A DNA stretch of 64,000 nt from Dolomedes plantarius (taxonomy: Eukaryota > Arthropoda > Arachnida > Araneae > Dolomedidae): the NCBI GenBank assembly GCA_907164885.2, contig OU015501.1:66298308-66362307 (forward strand). The letters run 5' to 3'. Shown here in pieces: positions 1-11,353 of this stretch. Positions within the stretch are counted from its first letter, which is position 1. The number at the start of each line of letters is the position of its first letter. The position numbers and the translations under genes were made by a program. The notes beneath the pieces were generated by a model that was not told where the DNA came from, did no database searches, and saw nothing but the letters and a program-made list of their open reading frames with translations.

Positions 1-587
1 GTTAACGCATGATCATGCGTGTGTATCACAATTATTTAATGCTTATTTGTTTTGTATTGTATCAATGTATGTACATAGCAAATTTCATTAAAATCGGTAC
101 AGTAGTTCTAGAGATAATCGACCAAGTCTGCAAATTCTCTTAATTTCTTACACCAGTGTACTTGTCAATAACAACTTTTCGTATATTGAGTGTTGAGGGT
201 AAATTGCTGTGTTGTTTGAATAGACTGGAAAAGGTTAGAAAACTGCTGTACTTATTTTTGTTAAATATCCTTCTATTCTTACTATAAATCATTTGTTCTA
301 GGAATGAAATGTACACGCCGTGTACCACTTGAGAAGATTTAGAAGCTATATGAAATGGTCTTTAATTGTAGAAGATCTCTCTCTCTCTCTCGCTCTCTCT
401 CTTTATGAATATTCATATAATTAATCTGAAACTTCTGTTTCTGCATATGAATTCACTAGAGAAAAAGATATATAAATACTTGTTAATGTGTTCGAACTTT
501 TTAAGCTGCTTTAAGTATGCATATATATTAACACGTTTGATGCACTTTGCGTTGTCAAATATTATGGTTTACATATTTTGAATATAG

Positions 588-591
<4 letters not shown>
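1..591. other. AT-rich DNA, no gene seen
   Basis: I see no coding signal here. A short pyrimidine tract of CT dinucleotides lies at about 375-403. The short reading frames present have AT-rich, low-complexity composition and no family resemblance. Confidence 0.6.

Positions 592-624
<33 letters not shown>
592..624. repeat. (TA)n microsatellite, left flank of Tc1 element A
   Basis: This is an uninterrupted TA dinucleotide run that ends exactly where the terminal inverted repeat of the first Tc1-like element begins. Tc1/mariner elements insert at TA, so the tract is the likely target. Confidence 0.9.
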
Positions 625-625
<1 letters not shown>

Positions 626-2025
626 TGCTCAAAACAATTAGGGGAACACATGGTTTTAACGAAATTACGCAAATACTTACACCGATAAGTAACATAAAAT
701 AAATCATCCATAATTTAAAGCCTAGTGGGAAACAGAAGAAGAAAACTTCATATGCAAATCAAAGTCCATGACGTCAAAAACCAGAAAAAGAACATAAGGG
801 CGGAAATCGGGATGTTGCAGAAACGGCTGTTTCACTGCCTTAACTATGAAATTCGATTGCTCAGTTATTCTTTTTGAGAAAAGATGACTTGAAAATGTCT
901 CAACAACGTGATTTACCGGAATCCATGCCATGGCGTATTATAGGCAGACTTGAATCCGGGCAAACACAACATAGTGTCGCGGACGCTGTTGGAGTCGCCA
1001 GAAGTGTCGTTGCAAGACTGTGTAATCGATTCCAAGAAACAGGGAATGTTAGAAGTCGACCAGGGCAAGGCCAGTCACGCTCCACTACAGCAACTGATGA
1101 CCGGTATATACTTTTAACAGCTCGTCGAAACAGAACAGTCAATGCTACTCAGCTGCAAAGACAGTTGCTCTTGGAAAAAGGACAAAGGGTGTCCAGCCAA
1201 ACAGTACGTAATAGGCTTCATCAGGGAGGTCTCTATGCACGAAGGCCAATGATCTGCATTCCTCTGACCATACGCCACCGTGCGGCCCGAAGAAGATGGG
1301 CTGCTGAACATCGAGATTGTGAGCAACATGATTGGAGCCAAGTGCTGTTTACAGACGAGTCCCGATTCAGTTTGGAGTGTGACACCCGACGTGTTTTGGT
1401 ATGGAGGGAAAGGGGCACTCGAAATAACCCCACATTCGTTCGTGAAAGGTCACAATACAGACGAACTGGTTTTATGGTATGGGGTGGAATCAGCATAGGT
1501 GGACGTAAGGACCTGCATATCATTCGGAATGGTACTTTGACGGCCCGCAGACGAGATGCTGAGACCTCATGTCATACCTTACGCTGCAGCCATTGGAGAT
1601 TCCTTTGTTTTCCAGCATGACAATTCCAGCAGCAAGGCCTCCTTTTACTCTCCGAGACTTGGAGATTGCACTTCTTGAGGAGCGGAACAGTATTACCCAA
1701 AGTCTTATCGATAACATCATCGTATCCATGGAAAACAGGTGTGCAGCAGTCTTAGCTGTTCGAGAAGACCACACGACATATTAAAAATCTTGAATCGTTT
1801 CTAAACAATACTTTTTTTATCGTTTACATGTAACCAAATTGTTGCCCTGAATCATCTTTTCATGTTTTTTCCATATTTTCAAAGAATTAAAGCTTAATTA
1901 CAATTTTACGTCTTTCATTCTGTATTGCGCATTGATACGCGTGTACTATCCATTTTATGCCAATACGTGGCTGTCTCGCACGATTTTCTTAACTTCTTTG
2001 CTTGTTCCCCTAATTTTTTTGAGCA

Positions 2026-2026
<1 letters not shown>
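625..2026 (+). mobile_element. Tc1-like transposon A, defective
   Basis: The left end begins CTGCTCAAAACAATTAGGGG and the right end is its reverse complement. The 24-bp terminal inverted repeats (625-648 and 2003-2026) differ at one position. TA repeats flank both sides, as expected for the TA target duplication of the Tc1/mariner superfamily, although the exact right-hand duplication is blurred by a TG variant. The 1.4-kb length is normal for the superfamily. The single gene inside is broken by a frameshift and an internal deletion, so this copy could move only with a transposase supplied from elsewhere. Confidence 0.9.
895..1784 (+). pseudogene. Tc1-like transposase, frameshifted and internally deleted
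   Basis: This is a remnant of a DDE transposase that cuts and pastes the element it sits in. From ATG 895 the first frame gives an N-terminal helix-turn-helix region (about residues 1-65). It continues into the catalytic domain, with the first catalytic Asp in LFTDESRF (about residue 154) and the typical MVWGGI strand. Near 1545 the reading frame shifts; the next frame carries the second Asp in FQHDN (codon 1619-1621). Straight after that, about 50-60 codons are missing, including the SPDLNPIE block with the third catalytic residue. Homology resumes in a third frame at RPPFTLRDLE and runs to the TAA at 1782-1784. An alternative start at 874 adds seven residues that do not look like the family. 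It cannot encode an active enzyme. Confidence 0.88.
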
Positions 2027-2081
<55 letters not shown>

Positions 2082-3150
2082 TCAAGAACCAAAACATTAT
2101 GGCCACCTGACAATAACGAGTTGGCCCACCTTTGGCGCGCAACACAGCTTCAACCCGCCTTGGCATGGATGCCACAAGTCCTTGGTAGATGGCCGGAGAC
2201 AGATTGTACCAGATGTTTAAGCAACGGTCACGCAAATCCGAGATATTGCGAATTTGTGGTCTTTGAACTCTGAGCTGCCGTCCCATGACATCCCAAATGT
2301 GTTCTATCGGATTGAGATCCGGTGAGTTAGGCGGCCAGGACATTAACTGGAATTCATCATCGTGTTCCTGGAACCACTCCAACACAATTTTAGCCTTGTG
2401 ACACGGGGTGTTGTCCTGTTGGAACATTCCATTTCCAGCTGGAAAAACAGAGGCCATGTAAGGGTGCAACTGGTCCGCAATGATGTTCAGATACCCTGTA
2501 GCATTCATGGTCTGCTCTACCACAACCACGGGTCTCAGAGACGCAGAAGAGAACGCCCCCCAAAACATAATACCGCCACCACCGGCCTGTGTATGACCTA
2601 CTGTACATTGAGGGAGCAACAGTTCGCCTGGAAGACGGCGTATCCTGACACGGCCATCGGCGTGATGAATGACAAACCGTAATTCATCTGACCAGGCAAC
2701 TCTCTCCCACTGATCCATGGACCAGTCGCGATGTTCCCGGGCCCAGCGCAGGCGCAGTTGTCGATGACGCTTGGTCAGCAAAGGCACACGAGTGGGACGT
2801 TTGCTGCGTAGTCCCATATCCAACAGTGTCCGCTGAACAGTGTGTTGCGATACTATTCTACTTGGCCCTGCATTGTATTGGGCTGTCAGCTGAGCCACTG
2901 TCTGGCTCCGGTTTTGCTTCACCATGCGAGACAGTCTCCGACGAACTTTTTCTTTGATAGCGTGTGGACGTCCAACATCATGTCGTCTACTGCTGGTTTC
3001 ACCGTCATTCATCCACTTTGCATAAGTACTAACAACTGTAGGTCGCGAACAACGCACGAGTCGTGCAGTTTCGGAAATACTTTTTCCGAGCCTTCGAGCC
3101 ATTACAATCTGCCCTCTATCAAAGTCGCTTAGATCCGCAGCCTTTCCCAT
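1915..3150 (-). CDS. Tc1-like DDE transposase, intact, with readthrough tail
   Basis: This enzyme excises and reinserts its own transposon at TA sites in the nucleus. I start it at the Met at 3150 (MGKAADLSDFDRG) because the 25 residues upstream look unlike the family. The N-terminal 110 residues contain two helix-turn-helix units, with the GRPR-type linker changed to GRPH near residues 60-63. The catalytic residues are D155 (AWSDELRF), D246 (FQQDNTPC) and E283 (SPDLNPIEH). Exactly 36 residues lie between the last two, against 34 in classical Tc1. The family-like part ends at ...GGPTRY (residue 346, codon 2113-2115). The next codon is TGT, not a stop, so the frame continues through the terminal repeat, the TA tract (read as alternating Tyr-Ile) and the neighbouring element's end in antisense, stopping at 1915-1917. 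There are no internal stops or frameshifts. Activity is inferred, not shown. Confidence 0.85.
2027..2078. repeat. (TA)n tract between two Tc1 elements
   Basis: About 50 bp of TG/TA dinucleotides are all that separates element A from element B. This suggests both elements inserted into one original TA microsatellite. Confidence 0.9.
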
Positions 3151-3294
3151 CACACACAGAAGTAAGTGGAAGAATGATTCTTCAGACTCTCCAGCAGCAG
3201 TTAAATACCACTTCCACCTGATCACGTGCCTTCCACGTCATCCAGGCGAATTCATTGCAAAATGTACGGGTGCTCATAATGTTTTGGCTCTTGA

Positions 3295-3297
<3 letters not shown>
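2079..3297 (-). mobile_element. Tc1-like transposon B, structurally intact
   Basis: The ends are CACTCAAGAACCAAAACATT on the left and the reverse complement of CACTCAAGAGCCAAAACATT on the right. The inverted repeats are about 29 bp with three mismatches and are flanked by TA repeats on both sides. The 1219-bp length is compact for Tc1. The element carries one uninterrupted transposase gene on the minus strand that fills nearly all of it. Its TIRs and protein differ clearly from those of element A, so the two are different lineages and not a duplication. Confidence 0.93.

Positions 3298-3328
<31 letters not shown>
3298..3328. repeat. (TA)n microsatellite, right flank of Tc1 element B
   Basis: This pure TA run abuts the right terminal inverted repeat of element B and completes the TA-rich target. 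Confidence 0.85.
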
Positions 3329-3330
<2 letters not shown>

Positions 3331-3582
3331 GGGAGAGCATTCTAACACTAAACATTAACTTAATAAAAAATTTTTTGAGCTGTAGATTCTAACAAAACAA
3401 TGCAGTAAATGTTTTATCATCATTAACATATAAAAAATTTATGATGTTTATCCATCCTGCTGATTGCTGTAAATTTTGACAACGCAAGAATCCCAATCTA
3501 TATTCATGATACTCATTTAGAGTTAAAAAAAAAAGTGAACTGTTCTTGATAAATATAACTGTATATCTCTCTATCTCTTATA

Positions 3583-3751
3583 CAGTGATACTTCTCTAGA
3601 CGGCCGCCCCTATAAACGGTAATATTTTGTTCGGAACCGATTAAGAACCAAATATTCCATAGAACAAATGTTATAGAAGATTCCTCTTTAGGGCGGCTAC
3701 TCCTCAGAACGGCCACCTTTTTTCGGTACCATTACTGACCGCCATTGAGAA

Positions 3752-3752
<1 letters not shown>
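3583..3752. mobile_element. Pogo/Tigger-like element fragment
   Basis: The sequence begins TA then CAGTGATACTTC, followed by GACGGCCGCCCCTATAAACG. CAGT ends next to a TA, followed by short repeated CGG-containing motifs, are usual for pogo/Tigger-type elements. The body carries further GGCGG and ACGGCC motifs at about 3690-3745. No matching right-hand CACTG end is visible; the sequence runs into a long TA array, so the element is probably truncated or its end has been replaced by microsatellite expansion. No coding remnant is recognisable. Confidence 0.4.
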
Positions 3753-3754
<2 letters not shown>

Positions 3755-3824
<70 letters not shown>

Positions 3825-3830
3825 TACATA

Positions 3831-3892
<62 letters not shown>

Positions 3893-3923
3893 TACATATA
3901 TTTATATATATATGAGAAATTTA

Positions 3924-3998
<75 letters not shown>

Positions 3999-4012
3999 AT
4001 GTGTGTGTGTGT
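3755..4012. repeat. Compound (TA)n/(GT)n microsatellite
   Basis: Several long TA blocks are separated by short TACATA and TTTATA interruptions. They end in a GT run (about 3976-4012) and a few GTAA units. Confidence 0.95.
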
Positions 4013-4250
4013 AAGTAAGTAATATAATATCAACAAAAGTTTTCTATTTGAAGTACTTATGACAGAACCAAGAATATTTTTAAATGCATTGTAAATTGCT
4101 CTTCATTATTTTGTCTTTTGTCGTACAGTCCTCTCATTCTTGACATTTAAAACACAAAATCCATTAATATACGTATTATCGGATTATATGCAAACGCTTA
4201 AATATATGTAAATCATCATCCCTAGAAAATTGTCTCACTGGTCAAATCAG

Positions 4251-4435
4251 GTAATTCTAAATTGCCCCTCATGTGTATAATCCACTGGAGAATATTCTAG
4301 AAAAGAGACATACCCACTCACTCCGAGCTAAATGACGAGTTTCAGAAATGTTAACGGAATCCGGTGGGATTACAGTCACTGCAGCTTAAACCGACACCCT
4401 CTTACTTGGAATCTTAAGTTCTTAAATGACTAGTA
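4251..4435. repeat. Dispersed repeat, copy 1 (partner at 5701-5888)
   Basis: This stretch of about 185 bp is found again, diverged, 1.45 kb downstream in the same orientation. Shared blocks include ATCCACTGGAGAATA, CTAAATGACGAGTT, GGGATTACAG and GCAGCTTAAAC. It is less AT-rich than its surroundings. I recognise no known family, and there are no inverted ends or tRNA-like boxes. Confidence 0.7.
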
Positions 4436-5700
4436 AGGTGTGGTTTAGAAACACGAATATTTGGACTTAATATGTTTTTGATCTGAAATGTATCTAAGAT
4501 TTTATTTTCACCACCGGACTCATTTTAACGAGGTCAGAATTTCAACTAAGTAATCTCGTATTTTAGCCATTCTTTATCAGAATGAAAGATTTGAATATTC
4601 AGATAGATTTTACTTAATTTCTAGAAGGAAATAAAGGAAATTTTTTGATTTAATATTTCATTTTTTCAACAGAATTTTGAAAATGTTTTAATTTGTTTAT
4701 TTTTAATTATTGTCTTTTTTAGTAGCAAGTTACTTAGTTGAGGGATTTTTGAAAAATTTACACAGTAGAACTCTTAACTTGATATATTTTTAAATCATAT
4801 AAAAAGTATTTTTCTAGTGTATAGAACAAAGTAATTTTAACTGTTGCTTACGCATTATGTGCAATGTGTTTCATAAACAATGCAAAATACAGTTTGGAAG
4901 AAGTATTAAACTCTGAAAATGTTGTGCATTTCTGAGAAAGAAAGTAGACCTTCGTGTTAATTACTAGTATATAATTTCTTCGCATATTAATGTAAATTCA
5001 TTTGACATAGAAATGAGGATATATATTCCTTTTTCTCTCTGTGATTCTTTAAGAAAATAAAAGATATATCATAAGCCCAGAAATTCATAAAGTTTAAAAA
5101 TATATTGTAATTCTGTCTGGTTGGGAACTTGTAAAACTAAGAGATATTTATTAAGTATCATATAAGCAAATTAACAGGAATGTGTTTGAAGTTCATTTTA
5201 TTACTTGAAATGCAACTTATATGATTAGATTTTACTCTAAAATTTTAACATCTTATTAATTTACTTTTATATGCACATTAATTTACTTTTATATGCACAC
5301 TCCGGTGTATGTATGTGTGTGTGAATGTATTAGGGCATAAATATTTATAGTATAAAGTAGATATCAATGTGTGGACAATATTTATCAGAAATATGTTTAA
5401 TTTTGTTTGAGAAATATTTAGCATTTTAATGTAATACTCACACGAGCAAAATTATATATCATATGCTTAAAACAAAACTGATATACCGCAACCAATACTA
5501 TTAACAAATAAAAGGAGATTAACTTAAAAAGAAATAAAAAAATTTAATAATTATGGTCGAATTTCCTCTCATGTATCATTTCATCTTTATTTTTTCTAGT
5601 TTTAAGCTATAATTGGTGCTCGTATATTTTAAAATTCATTTTACATACCTACTATAAGGCAAAATATTATGGATAAAACCGTTCCAAGAGGACAGTGCAG
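4436..5700. other. AT-rich DNA, nothing recognised
   Basis: No gene or element ends are seen. A 20-bp segment (ATTAATTTACTTTTATATGC) occurs twice in tandem near 5256-5298. Confidence 0.5.
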
Positions 5701-5888
5701 TTCATTTTAAATCGCCCCAGATGTAATAGATCCACTGGAGAATAAATACTCCAGAAAAGAGACGCGTTCGCTCACTCCGCTCTAAATGACGAGTTGAGAG
5801 CTGTTCACAGTATCTCTTGGGATTACAGGCAGCGCAGCTTAAACCCAAACAACGTACTTACATGGAATCTTGAGTTCTGAAGTGATAA
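5701..5888. repeat. Dispersed repeat, copy 2 (partner at 4251-4435)
   Basis: This is the second diverged copy of the unit described at 4251-4435, in the same order and orientation. Spacing changes between shared blocks show small insertions and deletions. It lies just before the tandem array at 5941. Confidence 0.7.
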
Positions 5889-5940
5889 CTAACAGATGAT
5901 TTGGCAGTATATGCCGCATTTCGCTTGGATGACATGTTAG

Positions 5941-6838
5941 ATTATAATTTGACTAACTCTAGATTTCTCAAGGTCTTCGAAACTGAAATTAAATATCAAA
6001 GGAATTATATAAACCGTTGGATTCGTTTGAGATTAACTAATACTAGGAAAATGAACAAATGTTAATACCTTTTTCAAAAAGTACAAGTCTTTCTGTCTAA
6101 AAACCATAGGTCACTAAAATTTTCAACAACTAAAAAAAATATAATTTCCCCCAATTATAATTTGACTAATTGTAGATTTCTTAAAGTCTTTGAAACTGAA
6201 ATCAAATATCAAAGTAATAACATAAATAATTTAATATGTATGAGATTAACTAATGTTAGGAAAATGAACTAATGGAAATATCTTTCCCTTAAAAAATAGG
6301 TCTTGATGTCTAAAAACCATAGGTAAGTAAATTTTATAACAACTAATTAAAAGCTTTTTTTCCCCAATTACATGGATAAAATTATATTTTCCACAATTAT
6401 AATATGACTAATTGTAGATTTCTCAAGTTCTTCGAAACTGAAATTAAATATAAAAGAAATAATATAAACCACTGAATTCGTACGAGATTAATTAATAGTA
6501 AGAAAATGGCCAAATGGAAATATCATTGCCATAAACTACTGGTCTTTATGTACAAAAACCATAGTTAAGTGAAATTTCTAATAACTAAAAATTATATTTT
6601 TCCCCGATGATATGGATAAAAAAATATTTTACCCCAATTATAATTTGGCTAATTTTAAATTTCTCAAGGTCTTTTCGAAACTTAAATTACATATTAAAGG
6701 AATTATATAAACCATTGAGTTCTTATGAGACGAACCAATACTAGTAAAATGAACAAAAGGAAATATCATTTCCATAAACTACAGGTCTTTATATAGGTAA
6801 GTAAAATTTTCAGCAGAATAAAAAATATATTTTCCTGT
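5941..6838. repeat. Four-copy tandem repeat, period about 213-242 bp
   Basis: Each copy opens with ATTATAATTTGACTAA or a close variant, at 5941, 6154, 6396 and 6637. Each then carries a CTCAAGGTCTTCGAAACTGA-like block, a GAGATTAACTAATACTAGG-like block, a GTCTTTATGTCTAAAAACCATAG-type block (variable) and a poly-A/T-rich tail. The copies are diverged, so the expansion is not recent. No open reading frame persists through the units. Confidence 0.88.
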
Positions 6839-9800
6839 CTGAATATCAATATTTCATATTACGTTTTTAAATATATGTAATCTCTGAAGATAACTTGATA
6901 TTTTTACTTTTGTTCAGTTTAGTAAAAGTACAGTAATATATAATATTAATTCATGTTCATAAGGAATATATAATCTCTAGGAGCAAAGAGACGGAAATCT
7001 TATCAGGTCAATGGTTAAAATCGGGTTAATGCTTAAACGTATAGTTGTATAAAAGAATGTAAAAAGTCTTATTTTTCAAATGATTGAAAACTATTTATAT
7101 ATAAACGTCTTACGAATTCATTTTTCATTCAAAAATACTTAAAATTTTGATTTACGAAACAAGAAAGACAGGTTCAGATTAGAATGTCTATGGTTGTATC
7201 TATTTATAAAACTTTCTAGCAATTTTGGTTTGGAAGTATATTTCATCTAAATCTTATGAGTAATGGAACCATCAGCGTAAAAAAAAATCTATAGAATTAC
7301 TTTTATTCACAAAAAAATTTTTGAAGCCCGTTATCAATATAATTTTACCAGACGTTAGGGAAATATGACTGATATATAAGAAATATTTCTGTTGGACATG
7401 ACGATATAATGTGCAAAAATGAAAGAAATATGAATATTTTATTTGACTAAGGACATTTATCGAGAAAGAGGGACATTCCTTATAGCAAAAAGTATAAAAG
7501 CATTTTGTTGCTCAGTTAACTATGTAACTGTATCGCAAACGTGATTCTTGTATTGCATTTATCCGTCAAGAAACTCTCAGTATATATATATATATATATA
7601 TATACGTTTTAAAGATTATTCCCGAAGACCGTGCTTAACTCTGATTCAATAATATAAGTAAAACTAGTTAAAATAAAAAAAGACCACTTTCCTGAATAAA
7701 ATCAAAGTGCACTTAAATATTATGTTGAACTTACTATTAGGTTTAATAGATTGATAATTTTTAATAGTTATTTAACCACGGAGATTTAGACGTTCGACAA
7801 ATTCAGATTCATACTTCTCAATCATTCAAGATACAGACTTAACATTAGCTTCTGGAAATACTGGCGGCATTCAAAAGTTATAATGGGCACTGTCATAAAT
7901 TGTTCAAATATGTTTGCATGGATACCAGTTTACTTAAAAGGGCAATGTTAAATGTTTTGTTCATATCTTCAATAGACTTAGAAACATGCACATTTCTAAA
8001 AACTCAACTGATTCGACAGCCTAGAATGATAAACACCATACTTATGTTTAAGTTATAATGCTGGAAAATAAGAAATTCAAACCAAAAGGAAATGTTTGCT
8101 TAATATTCTATTTCGCTTCAAAACTCTTTCGCTTAATATTGAATTTAAAGTCATGATCCAAAGTTTATATGACAACAAAATTTTAAAGAAAAGCTTATTG
8201 GATACGAGTAATGCTTTTTATAATAGTAACAGATTTTTGTACATAAAACTTGCAGCTAATAACAGATTCTCAGACCCATTATTTCTTCATTTAAAATACA
8301 ATTGGTTGCCTTTAAAAATCAGTATCTAGACTTTCTGCTTACGGACAGAGGTTTTTTACCATCCCATGACCAATCCAATATACAATATTTCAGGAAAAAC
8401 CTCATTATTTCAATAAAACAAATGTAAAACGAAACATTTTACTATCAATAATCTACGTATAGCCACTACAGATCATTTCATTATTGAATTAAAATTTCTA
8501 AGACCAAGAAGTTTTTAATTGTATTTTGCAACGAAAATATTAAGTTTTATCAAAAGTAAAAGTGAAGGAATAGAATATAAAATGTCGGGGGTTCATAAAA
8601 ATTGTAAAAATTATTCTATGCAGTTTATAAACTATAGCGTAACATGTGGTTTCTGCGTCCTAAAGACTGTTAAATTTTATAATTAGTAGACTTTATTCTC
8701 TTTGAAGTATTTCAGATCAAAATACTGATAGCCTTTGTTAATTAATTGAACAGATAAAAAAATCCCATAATGCCATAAACAATACGGCGTTGCTTGTAAA
8801 GTTGATAATAATAAAATCAAACTTCGAGGTGGTAAAGACTTGCTTACATCATTTACAAATATTAAATGAAGCATATAAGAAAATTACAAACTTTTCATTT
8901 GTTTATGGTGAACAGATGACCCAGTAAATAAGACAAAATGAGTGTTGGCAGACTTAAAGTAAGATACAAGGAAACATAAAATTTTATGCTCCTATCATAA
9001 AATTTCTAAGATTATATAGTGGTACATACGATATTTTACACCATTCCATAAAAAAGTTAAAATTTTCTTTTCTTTTGATTTATGAATAAAATTATTTTAA
9101 TGTCCTCATCATGTTTAATATATTTTAGACTATGTGCACAAAAATTGTGCATATCAAATTTCATGTTCTTATTATAGTACATACACAAATGACTGAATTT
9201 AACTTTCTTAATTTAAATTTCTAAGGATATAATAAGGAAAATTGAGTTTTGGCTAGTTGAAAATTTATTTTAAACGTCAAATTACATTATAATTAAAATT
9301 ACATAGGGTCTATAACAAATGTATAATAGTGTACTTAAGCTATTTATTACAAGTATTTAGCTTTATTATTAAATTTTAGACCTCAGTAATCAATCTTTTA
9401 CTCTAGCAAAGCATATGTGAAAAATAAATTAAGATTTTAATTTAAAATTCAGTTTCAATTTGAAAATGGAAGATTTATGACAATAAAGCCTTAAGTGTAT
9501 TCAAGTTTTTATCCAATTTAGGAAACTCCTGAGACATCATGCTTTCTAAAGAAAACGATTCATAAACATAAAATAATTTTAATGCAAAGGCATTGTTTCA
9601 AGCATTACAAAGGATTTAAGTTATTTAACACAACTATTTAGTATTAATTTTAAATTTTAGATCTCAACGATCCACTTCTTACTCTTGATAAAAATATGAA
9701 ATATAAATTTGAGATTTTTAATTACAATGTAATTTTCTTTCGAAAATTGATTCGATTTCTGAAAATAAAGCCTCAAATAGCTCCACTTTTAAATACTATA

Positions 9801-10029
9801 AGTAAAACAATTGGGAAATTAACCCCAAGTAAATGACATGACTTCGTGCATCTTAAAGAAAACAAAAGAATGCTAAGCATTAAACTTCGTAATTTGCAAG
9901 TGCAAACACTACATGTATTTAAAAATCAGAATAGATTAGGAATATTTATGTATTACTTTGATATCCAAGACAGTAACATCTGCAACATATTATCAAAGTT
10001 TCTCCACAAACCACACAAAGGAATTGCAC
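6839..10029. other. AT-rich DNA, no gene seen
   Basis: This is plain AT-rich sequence. A TA run lies at 7581-7604. Short open frames, such as one at 8096-8329, have the composition of chance frames in AT-rich DNA and show no recognisable domain. Confidence 0.5.
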
Positions 10030-10460
10030 ATATGCTGACGCGTAGAACTACCATATCAGAGATTATCGTTCTTCATTTTTCGATAGCTTTGCGAAATAAT
10101 TCCTCCCCTATAACAATCCGAATAGTATCTGCAATTTCTTCTACAGGAATCCGCGAATTGGCGCGAAGCTTTATTTAAGGTATAGATTAAGGTTGAGAAC
10201 AGTGACTAGGGAAATGGGCGGTATCCGTTTCTCGAAGAATTAGTGTTTGACTCGCTTCTTCCCCCAGGGATTTATGATTACAATTTTATTGTGGATTCAA
10301 TGCTCACTTACACTGCTCCGGCTCTAGCCGCGAGAGTCTCCGAGTGAAAAGTACCCGACAGAATTAGCGTCAACAACTTTAAATGTGTTAATGATTTAAA
10401 AGAAGATCTGCCTTGAATAAACTGCTTCGGAATGCGCTGCGTGCGTGAAAGCCAACATTT
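10030..10460. other. GC-richer non-coding island (unassigned)
   Basis: This stretch is visibly less AT-rich than the kilobases around it and contains many CpG-containing words, for example GGCTCTAGCCGCGAGAGTC and GGAATGCGCTGCGTGCGTG. A 110-codon open frame covers its left part (9846-10178), but it starts in AT-rich DNA, has no recognisable domain and ends within the island. The island could be a conserved non-coding element or an old transposon fragment. I cannot choose between them. Confidence 0.3.
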
Positions 10461-11349
10461 CTGTGTTGATTAAATTTTCACTTCACGTGTCAAAAATTAA
10501 AATTTTTAATTCAGAAACTCCGTTTAGAGCAAGGTCAGTGAGCTGAGTGATAAAAATATCGATCATATACACTCAGAATATATTAAGATCAAAATAAAAC
10601 ATAACTTCGTTAGCGTGTGCTTATTAGGGATCTATTCTATATTTCTTAATGTTATAATGAGAGTTTAATTAAAGTTCTCTGATCATACTTACACTGAGTT
10701 TTACAATGCATAAACGTTTCTTTTCATTTGTGTAAGATCTTATTGTACTCAAAATGTGTGTATATATTTTCATGTATACAGCAGAGTATAGTATATATGT
10801 TGTTGCTGAAGCAAAAGGAAAAATTTATGACTGGAAATATCATATTAATCAAATTTAAGTTAGATAAACTAAAAAGTCAATTTTTGTAAGTTTTTGTTTT
10901 AAATGTATGATGATATGACAGCTTCCACAACACATTCTAACAAAATTGTTTCGAATGACGAGAAAGACAAGTAAATGCTACCAGAGCCATTGTACTAAAT
11001 ACCAAACGAACATTATGGCTAATTCAGTACAACAATTATTAAATAATGTGAACTTTGAGTTAACAAACTAAATTGCCCTCACATTGCTTCGTTACATAAA
11101 AACTAAGGTTTAAATTTTTTTTCTATTTGACAACTAGACTTATGCTAGCAGTCTAAATAATTTTTTATTGTTTCTATGATGATGAACATTTTCTGCTATA
11201 ATATTTATGTACTGCTACAAAATTGAACTTTGAAATTGAGTTTGTTTCGAGTTTTGCAGTTAGTAAAAAATATTCTCGGTTAAGTAAAATAAACAATTTA
11301 AAATACTTGGTTATGTGGAACAGAGTCGTATAGTACGTCAAGATAAAAT
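10461..11349. other. AT-rich DNA, nothing recognised
   Basis: No gene, element end or repeat structure is visible between the GC-richer island and the TTAA-flanked element. Confidence 0.5.
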
Positions 11350-11353
11350 TTAA

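Noticed and set aside
9846..10178. A 110-codon frame as a gene
   Set aside because: No recognisable domain, low-complexity start in AT-rich DNA, and no splice or promoter context that supports it.
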